Under the pieces are notes generated by a model. It did not search any database. It saw only the letters and a list, made by a program, of their open reading frames with translations, and was not told the origin of the DNA. The translations under genes and the position numbers were made by a program. From Schlegelella_A sp036263655 (GTDB lineage: Bacteria; Pseudomonadota; Gammaproteobacteria; Burkholderiales; Burkholderiaceae_C): 64,000 bases of DNA. This document shows, piece after piece, positions 33,264 to 42,023 of the stretch. The stretch is taken from assembly GCA_036263655.1 (NCBI GenBank), contig DATAGP010000005.1, positions 31,500-95,499 of the forward strand, written 5' to 3'. Positions within the stretch are counted from its first letter, which is position 1. The number at the start of each line of letters is the position of its first letter.

Positions 33264-34177
33264 GGCGCCCTCCCCGCGCCGAAGCGCGGCCAGCGCAGCG
33301 ACGCCAGGCCACCCGGCAGGTAGATCACCGAGAGGATCAGCAGCAGGCCGAGCGCCATCATGTAGAGCTGCGGCAGCTGCAGGCGGAGCGTCTCGGCGAG
33401 GACGCTGAAGACGATGGCGGCGACGAGCGGCCCCCACAGCGTGGCGGCGCCGCCGACCAGCGCGATCAGCACGGTCTGGAAGCCGATGAAGGGGCTGAAC
33501 ACGGTCGCCGGGTCGATGTAGGTCCAGCGTACGCTCATCGCCGCGCCCACGGCGCCGGCGAAGGCCGCCGTCAGCGCAAAGCCGATCGTCTTCACCAGGC
33601 GCGTGTCGACGCCGAGCGTCTGCGCCCGCTGCTCGTCGGCGCCGATGCCGACCAGCGCCAGGCCGAAGCGGCTGCGCCGAACCACGATCGACAGGGCGAT
33701 GGCGCCGATCGCCAGCGCCGCCACCGTGAAGTAGACCGTGCCGCGCTCCGGCACCGTCGTGAGGACGCGCCCGACGGTGCCGTGCACCTGCTTCTCGACG
33801 TAGGTCACGGCGTGGTGGATGAGCTCGGTCATGCCGAAGGTGAGCACGGCGAAATACGTGCCGCGCAGGTGCAGGACGGCCGCGCCCATGACCAGCGCGA
33901 CCAGGGCAGCGGTGGCGGCGCCGAGCGCGATCACCGCCGGCCAGGGCAGCGAGGCCAGGTTGATCGCCGAGACGTAGGCGCCGATCCCGAAGAAGGCCGA
34001 GGTCGCGAGCGACAGGTAGCGGGTCGTGCCGCAGAAGAGGCTCCAGCTCGTCGACAGGGCGATGTACATCAGGCAGGTCAGCGCCAGCGAGGCGAGGAAC
34101 TCGCTGGCGATCCAGGGCACGGCCGCGGCGACGCCGGCGAAGGCGGCGAGCACGGCCCAGTCGCGGCGCGAGCTCAT
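33260..34177 (-). CDS. livM: Branched-chain-type ABC transporter permease LivM
   Basis: A 305-residue inner-membrane permease with about ten hydrophobic spans. Typical LivM segments: TRYLSLATSAFFGIGAYVSA, LRGTYFAVLTFGMTELIHH, then SRFGLALVGIGADEQRAQTLGVDT, the coupling loop contacting the ATPases. The end SVIYLPGGLASLRWPRFG is also usual. It overlaps livH by 4 nt at its start (ATGA) and livG at its end (GTGA). It forms the translocation pathway with LivH. The substrate is probably an aromatic acid given the neighbouring genes, not an amino acid, but this is inferred. Confidence 0.92.
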   Translation of the reverse strand: MSSRRDWAVLAAFAGVAAAVPWIASEFLASLALTCLMYIALSTSWSLFCGTTRYLSLATSAFFGIGAYVSAINLASLPWPAVIALGAATAALVALVMGAAVLHLRGTYFAVLTFGMTELIHHAVTYVEKQVHGTVGRVLTTVPERGTVYFTVAALAIGAIALSIVVRRSRFGLALVGIGADEQRAQTLGVDTRLVKTIGFALTAAFAGAVGAAMSVRWTYIDPATVFSPFIGFQTVLIALVGGAATLWGPLVAAIVFSVLAETLRLQLPQLYMMALGLLLILSVIYLPGGLASLRWPRFGAGRAP

Positions 34178-35049
34178 CGCCGGAAGAGGCCGTTCGGCTT
34201 CCACAGCAGGACGCCGATGAAGATCGCGTACGACAGCAGCGACTTCAGCGACGGGCTCGTGAAGTGCATGCCGAGCGCCTCGATGACGCCGAGGGCCAGG
34301 CCGGCGACCAGGCTGCCCGTCATGCTGCCGAAGCCCCCGAGGGTGATGACGATCAGCGCCGTGATCGTGTACGGCTCGCCCATCGACGGCGAGATCGTGT
34401 ACGTCATCGACAGCAGGCAGCCGGCCAGGCCCGAGAGGCCGAGGCCGACGCCGAACATCAGCGGGTGCAGCCGCTTGGTGTCGATGCCGACGAGCTGGGC
34501 GCCGACCGGCGACTGCATCAGCGCCCGCACGCCCTTGCCGAGCAGCGTCGTGCGCAGCAGGACGATGAAGGCGATGCCGACCGCCAGGGCGACGCCGAGC
34601 AGGACCAGCTTGTTGGCGGCGAAGCGCGCCTCGCCGAAGGCGACCGGCTCGGTGAGGTAGTCGTAGCCGCGCAGCTCGCCGCCCCAGGCCAGCGAGGCGA
34701 CGTTCTGGACCAGGAACATGAGGCCGAAGGCGACCATCAGGCCGCGCGCCTCGAAGACGTCGACGTTGGCCGAGGTCGCGGCGAGCGGCCGGAAGGCGAG
34801 CCGATGCACGACCAGGCCGACGAGCATCAGCGCCGCGAAGACCAGCGGCGCCATCACGAGCGGCGACCAGCCGAAGCGGGTGTGGACTAGCCACGTGGCG
34901 AAGGCACCCAGCATCAGGAACTCGCCGTGCGCGATGTTGAGGATGCGCATCAGCCCGTACTGCAGGTTCAGCCCGAGCGCGACCAGCGCGTAGACGCCGC
35001 CGGTGATGAGCCCGGAGGCGATCAGCTCGACCCACGCCCCCGGCGACAT
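34174..35049 (-). CDS. livH: Branched-chain-type ABC transporter permease LivH
   Basis: A 291-residue inner-membrane permease. Family hallmarks: ITGGVYALVALGLNLQYGLM, RILNIAHGEFLMLGAF, and the coupling loop with GKGVRALMQSPVGAQLVGID. It has about eight spans and ends ILLWKPNGLFRR-like, which is the normal LivH terminus. It lies 42 nt after the receptor gene and overlaps livM by 4 nt. Partner of LivM. Length is normal. Confidence 0.93.
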   Translation of the reverse strand: MSPGAWVELIASGLITGGVYALVALGLNLQYGLMRILNIAHGEFLMLGAFATWLVHTRFGWSPLVMAPLVFAALMLVGLVVHRLAFRPLAATSANVDVFEARGLMVAFGLMFLVQNVASLAWGGELRGYDYLTEPVAFGEARFAANKLVLLGVALAVGIAFIVLLRTTLLGKGVRALMQSPVGAQLVGIDTKRLHPLMFGVGLGLSGLAGCLLSMTYTISPSMGEPYTITALIVITLGGFGSMTGSLVAGLALGVIEALGMHFTSPSLKSLLSYAIFIGVLLWKPNGLFRR

Positions 35050-35091
35050 GCCTCGCTCCTCCCGGCCGTGCGAAGCCTGTCGCGCGAGCGG

Positions 35092-36291
35092 CTACTTCCA
35101 GGCCGGCTTGCTGGCGTTCAGCGACGCGGTGGCGATCGACTTCGGCCACACCACCTCGAACTCGCCGTTCTGCCACTGGCCGACGCTGCCCGGCGTGCCG
35201 ACGTTCTCGCTGCCGGCGAAGCGGATCTTGCCGAGGATGGTCGAGTGCTCCTGCCCCCCGACGTAGTCGCGGATCGCCTTGCGGTCGGTGCCGTGCCGCG
35301 CCACCGCCGCGGTGAGGATCTCGAGCCCGGCCCAGCAGGCGCCGCTCGCCCAGCGGTCGGGCTCCTTGTTCCACTTCTTCACGTGCGCGTCGAAGTAGGC
35401 CTTCGCGCCCGGGCTCGTCTTCACGTTCCACGAGCCCATGCCGAGCACGCCCTCGGCGCCGGCGGGCGTCATGACGTTCCTGTAGAGCTGGAAGGCGGTG
35501 CCGACCGAGGCGTAGAAGAAGCGCGGGTTGAAGCCGATCTCCCGCGCCTGCCGGCTGGCGAGGATGGTGTCGGGCGGGTAGGTGAAGCCGACGAAGGCGT
35601 CGGGGTTCTTGTCCTTCATCGAGCGCAGCACCGGCGCCAGGTCGCGCACGCCGAGCGGGTAGCTCTTGTCCTCGACCATGGTGATGCCGCTGCCCTTCAG
35701 CGCCACCTTCATCGCCGCGTAGTTCTCGAGGCCGAACAGGTCGTCGACGTAGATCAGCGCCACCGTCTTCGCGCCGTTCGCCTTCAGCATGTCGACCAGC
35801 GCCGCGGTCATCGGCGCCGGCTGCTGCAGGAGCAGGAAGAAGTACGGCAGCTTGAGCTCGACGAGCTGGCGCGACAGCGCCGTCGGCGCGAGGAAGGGGT
35901 ACTGGAAGCGGTTGGCGAGCGGCGCGACGGCGAAGTTGGCGTTGCTGCCCCAGGGCGGCAGGACGAGGTCGACCTTGTCGCTGCCCATGAGCTTTTCGTA
36001 GGTGCGCACGCAGGTCTCGATCTCGCTGCGGTCGTCGGACGCGACGAACTCGATCGGGCGCCGCGTGCCCTTGACGTTGAGCCCGCCGGCGGCGTTCTGC
36101 TGTTCCTGCCAGAGGAGGTAGTTGGGCTCCTGGCTGACCTGCGCCCCGGCCGACCACGGGCCTGTGCGCGCGATCGCGTAGCCGATGCGCACCGGCTGCC
36201 CCTGGGCGCGGGCGATGCCCGGCAGCGCGATGGCGGCGGCCAGGCCCTGCACCGCGCGGCGGCGGCTGATCGACGAGTGGCTGCGCTTCAT
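35092..36291 (-). CDS. livK: Branched-chain-type ABC transporter substrate-binding protein LivK
   Basis: A 399-residue periplasmic binding protein (type I fold). The N-terminus carries a twin-Arg-like signal (SISRRRAVQGLAAAIALPG, cleavage near ARA). Recognisable core: VRIGYAIARTGPWSAGAQ, GGLNVKGTRRPIEFVASDD, and VDLVLPPWGSNANFAVAPLA. Aromatic-acid-binding receptors of this family share this length and the Trp/Tyr-rich pocket segments. First gene of the Liv operon, with GGGAGGAG before the start. It faces the AraC gene across 165 nt, which probably holds the shared control region; a GGCGGATGCCGCC hairpin is there but I could not place promoters firmly. Ligand inferred to be an aromatic acid. 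Confidence 0.9.
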   Translation of the reverse strand: MKRSHSSISRRRAVQGLAAAIALPGIARAQGQPVRIGYAIARTGPWSAGAQVSQEPNYLLWQEQQNAAGGLNVKGTRRPIEFVASDDRSEIETCVRTYEKLMGSDKVDLVLPPWGSNANFAVAPLANRFQYPFLAPTALSRQLVELKLPYFFLLLQQPAPMTAALVDMLKANGAKTVALIYVDDLFGLENYAAMKVALKGSGITMVEDKSYPLGVRDLAPVLRSMKDKNPDAFVGFTYPPDTILASRQAREIGFNPRFFYASVGTAFQLYRNVMTPAGAEGVLGMGSWNVKTSPGAKAYFDAHVKKWNKEPDRWASGACWAGLEILTAAVARHGTDRKAIRDYVGGQEHSTILGKIRFAGSENVGTPGSVGQWQNGEFEVVWPKSIATASLNASKPAWK

Positions 36292-36456
36292 GGGGTCTCC
36301 TCCCGGTGTGTCAGGGTGAATGTAGGCATGGCGGATGCCGCCTGCTGTCTCATCCATGCAGCGTCGCTTGCCTGACCGTGCACCGCGATTGGGGACTTTC
36401 CTTAGCCCGGTGCGCGGGTGCGTGGTCTCCAATGACAGCGCCGGCCGCGCCCCCGC

Positions 36457-37419
36457 ATGAGCACGCCCTCCCCTGTCCTGATGAGCACCGACGACGTCGG
36501 CGCGCGCGACCGTGCGCCGTACTGGGCCGACTGGATCCAGCGCCTGTTCCACGGCCTGCAGAGCGACCTCTACGGCGACGTGGCGATGGACGGGCGGATG
36601 GCGTCGGCGCGGGCTGGCGACGTCGTCCTGACGCGGCTCGAGGCGAACCGCCATCGCGTCACGCGCTCGCGCGGCGCCGCCCGCGCCGACGACATCGGCT
36701 ACCTGAAGATCGTCGCCCCCTTCGAGGGCTGCGCCGGCGTGCAGCAGAACGGCCGGCAGGCCTGGGTGACGCCCGGCGAATGGTGCATCTACGACACCAC
36801 TGACACCTACACGGTGGACAACCCGACGCGCGTCGAGCACCTCATCGTCATGGTCCCCAAGGCCCACCTGCGCGAGCGCGGCCTCGTCATCGACGAGCTG
36901 ATGGCGCGCCGTCTCGGCGGCCAGGGCGGCATCAGCCGCGTCGCCCTCGAGACCATGCGCAGCGCCTGGCGCGAGCTCCCCGGCATCCAGGCCGAGTCGG
37001 CGCGCAGCCTCGGCGAGGTGATCACGCAGTGCGTGCACCTGTCGCTGCTCGAGCTGGCCGGACGCGGCAACGCCGCGGTGCAGCGCGAGACGCTGCGCGA
37101 GCGCATCAAGCAGCACGTCATGCGCCATCTCGGCGACCCTCAGCTCAGCGTCGATGCCATCGCCGCGGCGCTCTCGGTCAGCCGCCGCCATCTCTACAAC
37201 GCCTTCGCCGACGAGCCGGACGGCGTCGCCGGCTACGTGCTCGTGCGCCGCATCGACGCCTGCCGCGCCGCCTTCGAGGACGAGCGCCTCGCCGGCAAGA
37301 GCGTCACCGACATCGCCATCGCGCACGGCTTCTCGAGCATGGCCCACTTCAGCCGCGTCTTCCGCGCCAAGGTCGGCCTCTCGCCGACCGAGTACCGGCG
37401 CGAGCGGCAGGGAGCGTGA
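36457..37419 (+). CDS. AraC-family transcriptional regulator
   Basis: A 320-residue AraC/XylS regulator. The C-terminal 100 residues hold two helix-turn-helices (LSVDAIAAALSVSRRHLYNA and KSVTDIAIAHGFSSMAHFSR, then FRAKVGLSPTEYRR). The N-terminal 200 residues match the FeaR-like ligand-binding domain type, with WCIYDTTDTYTVDNP in the conserved part. Regulators of this kind control aromatic amine and aromatic acid pathways. Its TGA overlaps a possible GTG of the decarboxylase gene, so the two are cotranscribed, and it is divergent from livK. It likely activates both arms on sensing the aromatic substrate. Confidence 0.9.
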   Translation: MSTPSPVLMSTDDVGARDRAPYWADWIQRLFHGLQSDLYGDVAMDGRMASARAGDVVLTRLEANRHRVTRSRGAARADDIGYLKIVAPFEGCAGVQQNGRQAWVTPGEWCIYDTTDTYTVDNPTRVEHLIVMVPKAHLRERGLVIDELMARRLGGQGGISRVALETMRSAWRELPGIQAESARSLGEVITQCVHLSLLELAGRGNAAVQRETLRERIKQHVMRHLGDPQLSVDAIAAALSVSRRHLYNAFADEPDGVAGYVLVRRIDACRAAFEDERLAGKSVTDIAIAHGFSSMAHFSRVFRAKVGLSPTEYRRERQGA

Positions 37420-37421
37420 AC

Positions 37422-39020
37422 GTGGCGGCGGGCGGCAGCGAATCCAACACGACGACCGTCCGCGCCGCGGTGCTGCAGCTGCTGCGCGACTTCGGCATGC
37501 GCCGCATCTTCGGCAACCCGGGCTCGACCGAGCTGCCGCTGTTCCTCGACTTCCCGTCCGACTTCGACTACGTGCTCGGCCTGCAGGAGTCGGTCGTCGT
37601 CGGCATGGCCGACGGCTACGCCGCGGCGACGCGCAACGCCGCCTTCGTCAACCTGCATTCGGCGGTCGGCGTCGGCCACGCGATGGGCGCGATCTTCACG
37701 GCGATGAAGAACCGCACGCCGCTCATCATCACCGCCGGCCAGCAGGCGCGCTCGCTCTTTCCGTTCGATCCCTTCCTCTTCTCGGCGCAGGCGACCGAGC
37801 TGCCGAAGCCCTACGTGAAATGGAGCTGCGAGCCGGCCCGCGCCGAGGACGTGCCGCTGGCGATCGCCCGCGCCTACTACGTCGCGATGCAGCCGCCGCG
37901 CGGCCCGGTGCTGGTCTCGATCCCGGCCGACGACTGGGCGCGCGCCTGCGAGCCGGTCGAGCCGCGAACCGTCGGCATGGCGACGCGCGCCGACGCCGAC
38001 GTGCTCGCCGCCATCGGCGCCGCCCTCGAGGGCGCCGAGCGGCCTGCGTTCGTCATCGGCGCCGGCGTCGACCGCGGCGCGGCCTGGGACGAGGTGCGCG
38101 CGCTCGCCGAGCGGCACCGCGCGCGCGTCTTCACCGCGCCGATGTCGGCGCGCTGCGGGTTCGCCGAGGACCATCCGCTCTTCGCCGGCTTCCTGCCAGC
38201 GATGCGCGAGAGGATCGTCGAGATGCTCGCAGGCAGCGACGTCGTGCTGGCGCTCGGCGCGCCGGCGTTCACCTACCACGTCGAGGGCTTCGGCCCGCAC
38301 CTGCCCGCCGGCGCGACGCTGTACCAGGTCACCGAGGACCCGGAGCTCGCCGCCTGGGCGCCGGTCGGCACGGCCGCGGTCGGCGACGTGCGCCTGGCCG
38401 TCCGCGAGCTGCTCGATCGCGCCGCGCCGGTCGATCGGCCGATGCCGCGCGGCCGCGCCGCCGCGCCCCGCGCCGAGCCGTCGTCGCCGATGTCGGTGGC
38501 CTTCGCCCTGCAGACGCTCGCCGAGGTGCGCCGGCCCGAGCACGTGATCGTCGAGGAGGCGCCGAGCTCGCGGCCGGTGATGCACCGCCATCTGCCGATG
38601 CTGCAGAGCGAAACCTTCTACACGATGGCGAGCGGCGGCCTCGGCTTCGGCCTGCCCGCCGCGGTGGGCGTGGCCCTGGCCCGGCGCGACGCACGCGTCA
38701 TCGGCCTGGTCGGCGACGGCTCGGCGATGTACTCGATCCAGGCGCTCTGGAGCGCGGCGCAGCTGAAGCTGCCGATGACCTTCGTCATCCTCAACAACCG
38801 GCGCTACGCCGCGCTGCAGGAGTTCGCGCCGACCTTCGGCTTCGCGGCCGGCGCCAAGCTCGAGGGCACCGACCTCGGCGGGCTCGACTTCGTCGCCATG
38901 GCCCGCGGCATGGGCGTCGAGCAAGCCGTCCGCATCGAGCGGGCCGACGCGCTCGCCGGGGCGCTGGCCAGCGCGCTGCGATCGACCGGCCCGGCGCTGG
39001 TCGAGGTCGCGGTGTCGTGA
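37422..39020 (+). CDS. mdlC: Benzoylformate decarboxylase (thiamine-diphosphate enzyme)
   Basis: A 532-residue ThDP-dependent decarboxylase closely resembling Pseudomonas benzoylformate decarboxylase. Active-site residues known in that enzyme are all present: Ser in FGNPGSTELP (S35), Glu in LQE (E56), His in NLHSAVG (H79) and the later His in APAFTYHVE. The ThDP-binding motif GDGSAMYS...NN is near the C-terminus. It would convert benzoylformate (or a ring-substituted phenylglyoxylate) to the benzaldehyde plus CO2, feeding the aldehyde dehydrogenase in the opposite operon. Two GTG starts are possible (37416, 37422); I prefer 37422 because GGAG then sits at proper spacing. Other mandelate genes (racemase, mandelate dehydrogenase) are absent. 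Confidence 0.87.
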   Translation: MAAGGSESNTTTVRAAVLQLLRDFGMRRIFGNPGSTELPLFLDFPSDFDYVLGLQESVVVGMADGYAAATRNAAFVNLHSAVGVGHAMGAIFTAMKNRTPLIITAGQQARSLFPFDPFLFSAQATELPKPYVKWSCEPARAEDVPLAIARAYYVAMQPPRGPVLVSIPADDWARACEPVEPRTVGMATRADADVLAAIGAALEGAERPAFVIGAGVDRGAAWDEVRALAERHRARVFTAPMSARCGFAEDHPLFAGFLPAMRERIVEMLAGSDVVLALGAPAFTYHVEGFGPHLPAGATLYQVTEDPELAAWAPVGTAAVGDVRLAVRELLDRAAPVDRPMPRGRAAAPRAEPSSPMSVAFALQTLAEVRRPEHVIVEEAPSSRPVMHRHLPMLQSETFYTMASGGLGFGLPAAVGVALARRDARVIGLVGDGSAMYSIQALWSAAQLKLPMTFVILNNRRYAALQEFAPTFGFAAGAKLEGTDLGGLDFVAMARGMGVEQAVRIERADALAGALASALRSTGPALVEVAVS

Positions 39021-39063
39021 CCAGGGGGCCATGCAGCACACGACAACCGACACAGGAGACCGC

Positions 39064-40056
39064 ATGACACCCCATTTCTCCCTTCGCGGGCGCACCTCGC
39101 TCGCCGCCCTGCTCTTGCTGGCCGCCGGCGCGGCGCTGCCGCAGCTCGCCGCCGCGCAGGCCTGGCCCGCCAAGCCGATCCGCGTCATCGTCGGCTTCCC
39201 GCCCGGCGGCGCGGCCGACCAGATCGCGCGCCTGGTCGCCCAGCCGCTGCAAGACACGCTCGGCCAGTCGGTGGTGGTCGAGAACAAGACGGGCGCCGGC
39301 GGCAACGTCGCTGGCGACGCGGTCGCCAAGTCGCCACCCGACGGCTACACGCTGCTGATGAGCTCGGGCGGCATGGTGTCGGTCAACCCGCACATCTACG
39401 CCAAGATGAGCTTCGACCCGGCCAAGGACCTGACGCCGGTCGCGGCAGCCGCTCGGGTCTCCGTCTACCTCGTCGTCAAGCCCGAGTTCCCGGCCAGGAC
39501 GGTCCAGGAGTTCATCGCCCATGCCAAGGCCAACCCGGGCAAGCTCAGCTTCGGCTCGCCCGGCAACGGCAGCTCGCCGCACCTGGCGGCCGAGATGATG
39601 AACAGCCAGGCCGGCACGCAGACGCGGCACATCCCCTACCGCGGCGCGGCGCCGGCGCTGCAGGACCTGCTCGGCGGCCAGGTCGATTTCCTGATGGACC
39701 CGGGCGTCGCCCTGCCTCAGGTGCAAGCCGGCAAGCTGAGGCTGCTCGCGGTCGGCAGCCTGCACCGCTCGCCCCTCTACCCGGACGTGCCGACGCTCGA
39801 CGAAGCCGGCCTGAAGGGCTTCGACGCCGACACCCTGTTCGGCTTCTATGCCCCGGCGGGCACGCCGAAGCCGGTGATCGACCGCCTGAACACCGAGATC
39901 AACCGCATCCTCGCCACCAAGCCGGTCGCCGACCGGATCGCCGCGCTCGGCGGCGCCGTCGTGTCCATGACCCCGGCGCAGTTCGACGCCAAGGCGAAGG
40001 ACGACTACCAGCGCTTCGGCGGGATCATCCGGGAACGGAAGATCGTCGGCGACTGA
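39064..40056 (+). CDS. Bug/TctC-type periplasmic solute receptor
   Basis: A 330-residue tripartite-tricarboxylate-type receptor. Signal peptide ends PQLAAAQA; the family block follows at once (WPAKPIRVIVGFPPGGAADQ), with VVVENKTGAGGNVAGDAV, PDGYTLLMSSGG and HIPYRGAAPALQDLLGG. GGAG precedes the ATG at 39064. It lies 43 nt after the decarboxylase gene on the same strand. A second uptake protein in the same locus suggests a redundant or alternative route for the aromatic acid, or a sensing role. No TctA/TctB genes lie nearby. Confidence 0.92.
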   Translation: MTPHFSLRGRTSLAALLLLAAGAALPQLAAAQAWPAKPIRVIVGFPPGGAADQIARLVAQPLQDTLGQSVVVENKTGAGGNVAGDAVAKSPPDGYTLLMSSGGMVSVNPHIYAKMSFDPAKDLTPVAAAARVSVYLVVKPEFPARTVQEFIAHAKANPGKLSFGSPGNGSSPHLAAEMMNSQAGTQTRHIPYRGAAPALQDLLGGQVDFLMDPGVALPQVQAGKLRLLAVGSLHRSPLYPDVPTLDEAGLKGFDADTLFGFYAPAGTPKPVIDRLNTEINRILATKPVADRIAALGGAVVSMTPAQFDAKAKDDYQRFGGIIRERKIVGD

Positions 40057-40068
40057 CGCCGCGGGAGC

Positions 40069-40959
40069 TCAGCGCTGCAGCCGCCGGTAGGCGTTGAAGT
40101 GGCGCACCGCCTTGCGCGCGTCGCCGGCCTGCTCGTGCAGGCGAGCGGCGTTGTAGTGCGCATCGGCGAGGTCCGGGTCGAGGCGCAGGGCAGCGTCGTA
40201 GCTGGCCAGCGCGTCGCGGGCGCGGCCCTGGTCCTCGAGCGCGACGGCGCGGTTGAAGTGCAGCAGCGCTTCGTGCGGATAGCGGCGCACGGCCTCGTCG
40301 AACAAGGCGACGGCTTCCTCGCAGCGCTTGCCTTCGCAGAGCAGCGCGCCCAGGTTGAGGTAGGTGTCGGCGTGGGCCGGATTGAGCGCCAGAGCCTTGC
40401 GGTAGGCCTTCTCGGCGGCACGGGGGTCGCTCGCCTCGAGCACTTCGCCGAGGCAGAACCAGCTCATCGCATCGCGCTCCGGATCGTCCGACTCGTCCGC
40501 CGCGGCGCGCGAGCCGCGGCTCGCAACCGGCGCCGTCCCGGCCCGCGCCGGCGTGCGCTGCAGGAAGGCGACGTTGCCCTGCTGGGGCGCGACCTCGAAG
40601 TCCATCACCAGCTGACCGGTCTCGGCCTGCCACTGCGAGCGCCCTTCGCGCACGGTGACGTCGTTGCCGACGGCGGTGATGCGCAGCCCCGTGAGCGGCA
40701 CTTCCGCCGGCAGGCTGGCCCTCAGCTTGCGCAGCGCGGCCAGGATCTTGCGCGGCGCGATGCGCGCCGCCTGCAGCTCGACGGCGGTGCGCATCAGGAC
40801 GACGTCGCGGAAGGTGTAGCGCAGGGCATTGCCGGGGCCTCGGCTCGGCGTCACGAACCCCGAGGCGACCAGGCCGGCGATGGCGCCGCGCGAGAGGCCC
40901 AGCATCTCCTGGATGCTGCGCGACGTGTAGGGTGCTTCTTCGCTCTGCCTGATCGTCAC
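40069..40959 (-). CDS. MerR-like DNA-binding protein with C-terminal TPR repeats
   Basis: A 296-residue two-part protein. Residues about 10-80 are a MerR-type winged helix (YTSRSIQEMLGLSRGAIAGL, RYTFRDVVLMRTAVELQAAR). After a middle domain, residues about 165-296 form about four tetratricopeptide repeats (DTYLNLGALLCEGKRCEEAV; LHFNRAVALEDQGRARDALA; DAHYNAARLHEQAGDARKAV). The GTG start at 40959 overlaps the Ku stop codon (GTGA), so it is translationally coupled to ku. Such MerR-TPR proteins occur in betaproteobacteria but their targets are not known to me. Its place in the end-joining operon suggests a regulator or scaffold for that system. Ends 13 nt from the convergent Bug gene. Confidence 0.83.
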   Translation of the reverse strand: MTIRQSEEAPYTSRSIQEMLGLSRGAIAGLVASGFVTPSRGPGNALRYTFRDVVLMRTAVELQAARIAPRKILAALRKLRASLPAEVPLTGLRITAVGNDVTVREGRSQWQAETGQLVMDFEVAPQQGNVAFLQRTPARAGTAPVASRGSRAAADESDDPERDAMSWFCLGEVLEASDPRAAEKAYRKALALNPAHADTYLNLGALLCEGKRCEEAVALFDEAVRRYPHEALLHFNRAVALEDQGRARDALASYDAALRLDPDLADAHYNAARLHEQAGDARKAVRHFNAYRRLQR

Positions 40960-41912
40960 TTCTTCGCGCGGGCGCGCGCCGGGGCTTCTGCCGGTGTCTC
41001 GACCTCTGCCTTCGGCGCGCGCTTGACGCCCTTGCGTTCCTTGGCCGGCTCGGCCGCTGCCGGAGCCACGGCCTCGGCGGCCGCCTTCGCCGCCGGCGTC
41101 TTCGCGACGGCCGGCGCCTTCTCCTTCGCCGCCGCGCCGCGACCGAGGCTGGCGCGCAGCGCCTCGACCAGGTCGATGACCTGGCCGCCGCTGGCCGCCG
41201 TCTCGTGCGGCTCGTTGGCGACGATCTGCTTGCCGGCGATCTTCTCGTCGATGGCGGCGAGGATGCGCTTCTTCTCTTCGTCCTCGAACATCGTCGGGTC
41301 GTAGGTGTCCTCGCTGATCTGCTCGATGAGCTGCATCGCCAGCTTCAGCTCGGCCGGCGAGACCTGGACGCGCTCGATGTCGAGCTCCTTCATCGAGCGG
41401 ACCTCGTCGGAGTAGAGCAGCTGCTGGAGGACGAGCCCGTCCTCGGCCGGCCGCACCTGGACGACGTACTGCTTGGCCTTCCATGCCCACTTCGCGAGCG
41501 CGACCCGGCCGCTCTGGCGCATCGCTTCCATCAGCAGGTTGTACGGCTTCGCGCCGCGCTTGTCGGGGGCGAGGAAATACGCCTTGTCGTAGAAGATCGG
41601 GTCGATCGCCTTGTCGGGGATGAAGGCGACGATGTCGATGGTGTGGCTCGGGCTTTCCTGCAGCGCCTTCAGTTCCTCGGGCTGGAAGATGACGAAGCGG
41701 TCCTTCTCGAACTCGTAGCCCTTCACCATCTCCGCCCGCTCGACCACGCGCTGGTCCTTCTCGGAGACGTACTGCTGCTTGAGGCGACCGCCGTCCTTGT
41801 CGAGCATGTTGAAGCGGACAGCCGCCGTGCTCTCCGTCGCCGAGTAGAGCTTGACCGGGATCGACACCAGGCCGAAGGACAGGGACAGCGAAGCGATCGA
41901 TCGGGCGGCCAT
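40956..41912 (-). CDS. ku: Ku protein (bacterial non-homologous end joining)
   Basis: A 318-residue bacterial Ku. The conserved core is complete: SIASLSLSFGLVSIPVKLY, SEKDQRVVERAEMVKGYEFE, FYDKAYFLAPDKRGAKPYNL, and a bridge region with SGRVALAKWAWKAKQYVVQV. It binds DNA ends as a homodimeric ring and recruits LigD. Residues about 260-318 are a Lys/Ala/Pro-rich basic tail, as in other bacterial Ku proteins where the tail aids DNA binding and threading. The start at 41912 has GGAGGAG upstream. Downstream of ligD by 111 nt and overlapped by the MerR-TPR gene. Confidence 0.96.
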   Translation of the reverse strand: MAARSIASLSLSFGLVSIPVKLYSATESTAAVRFNMLDKDGGRLKQQYVSEKDQRVVERAEMVKGYEFEKDRFVIFQPEELKALQESPSHTIDIVAFIPDKAIDPIFYDKAYFLAPDKRGAKPYNLLMEAMRQSGRVALAKWAWKAKQYVVQVRPAEDGLVLQQLLYSDEVRSMKELDIERVQVSPAELKLAMQLIEQISEDTYDPTMFEDEEKKRILAAIDEKIAGKQIVANEPHETAASGGQVIDLVEALRASLGRGAAAKEKAPAVAKTPAAKAAAEAVAPAAAEPAKERKGVKRAPKAEVETPAEAPARARAKK

Positions 41913-42023
41913 GCGGGCTCCTCCAAGTCTCGGGATCCGCGCGACCGGGCGGGACCCTGCGGCCGGCGGACGCGCAGGATACGGGCAAGGCCGGTGCCTT
42001 GTCACGGCGGCGTTGCCGCCAGC

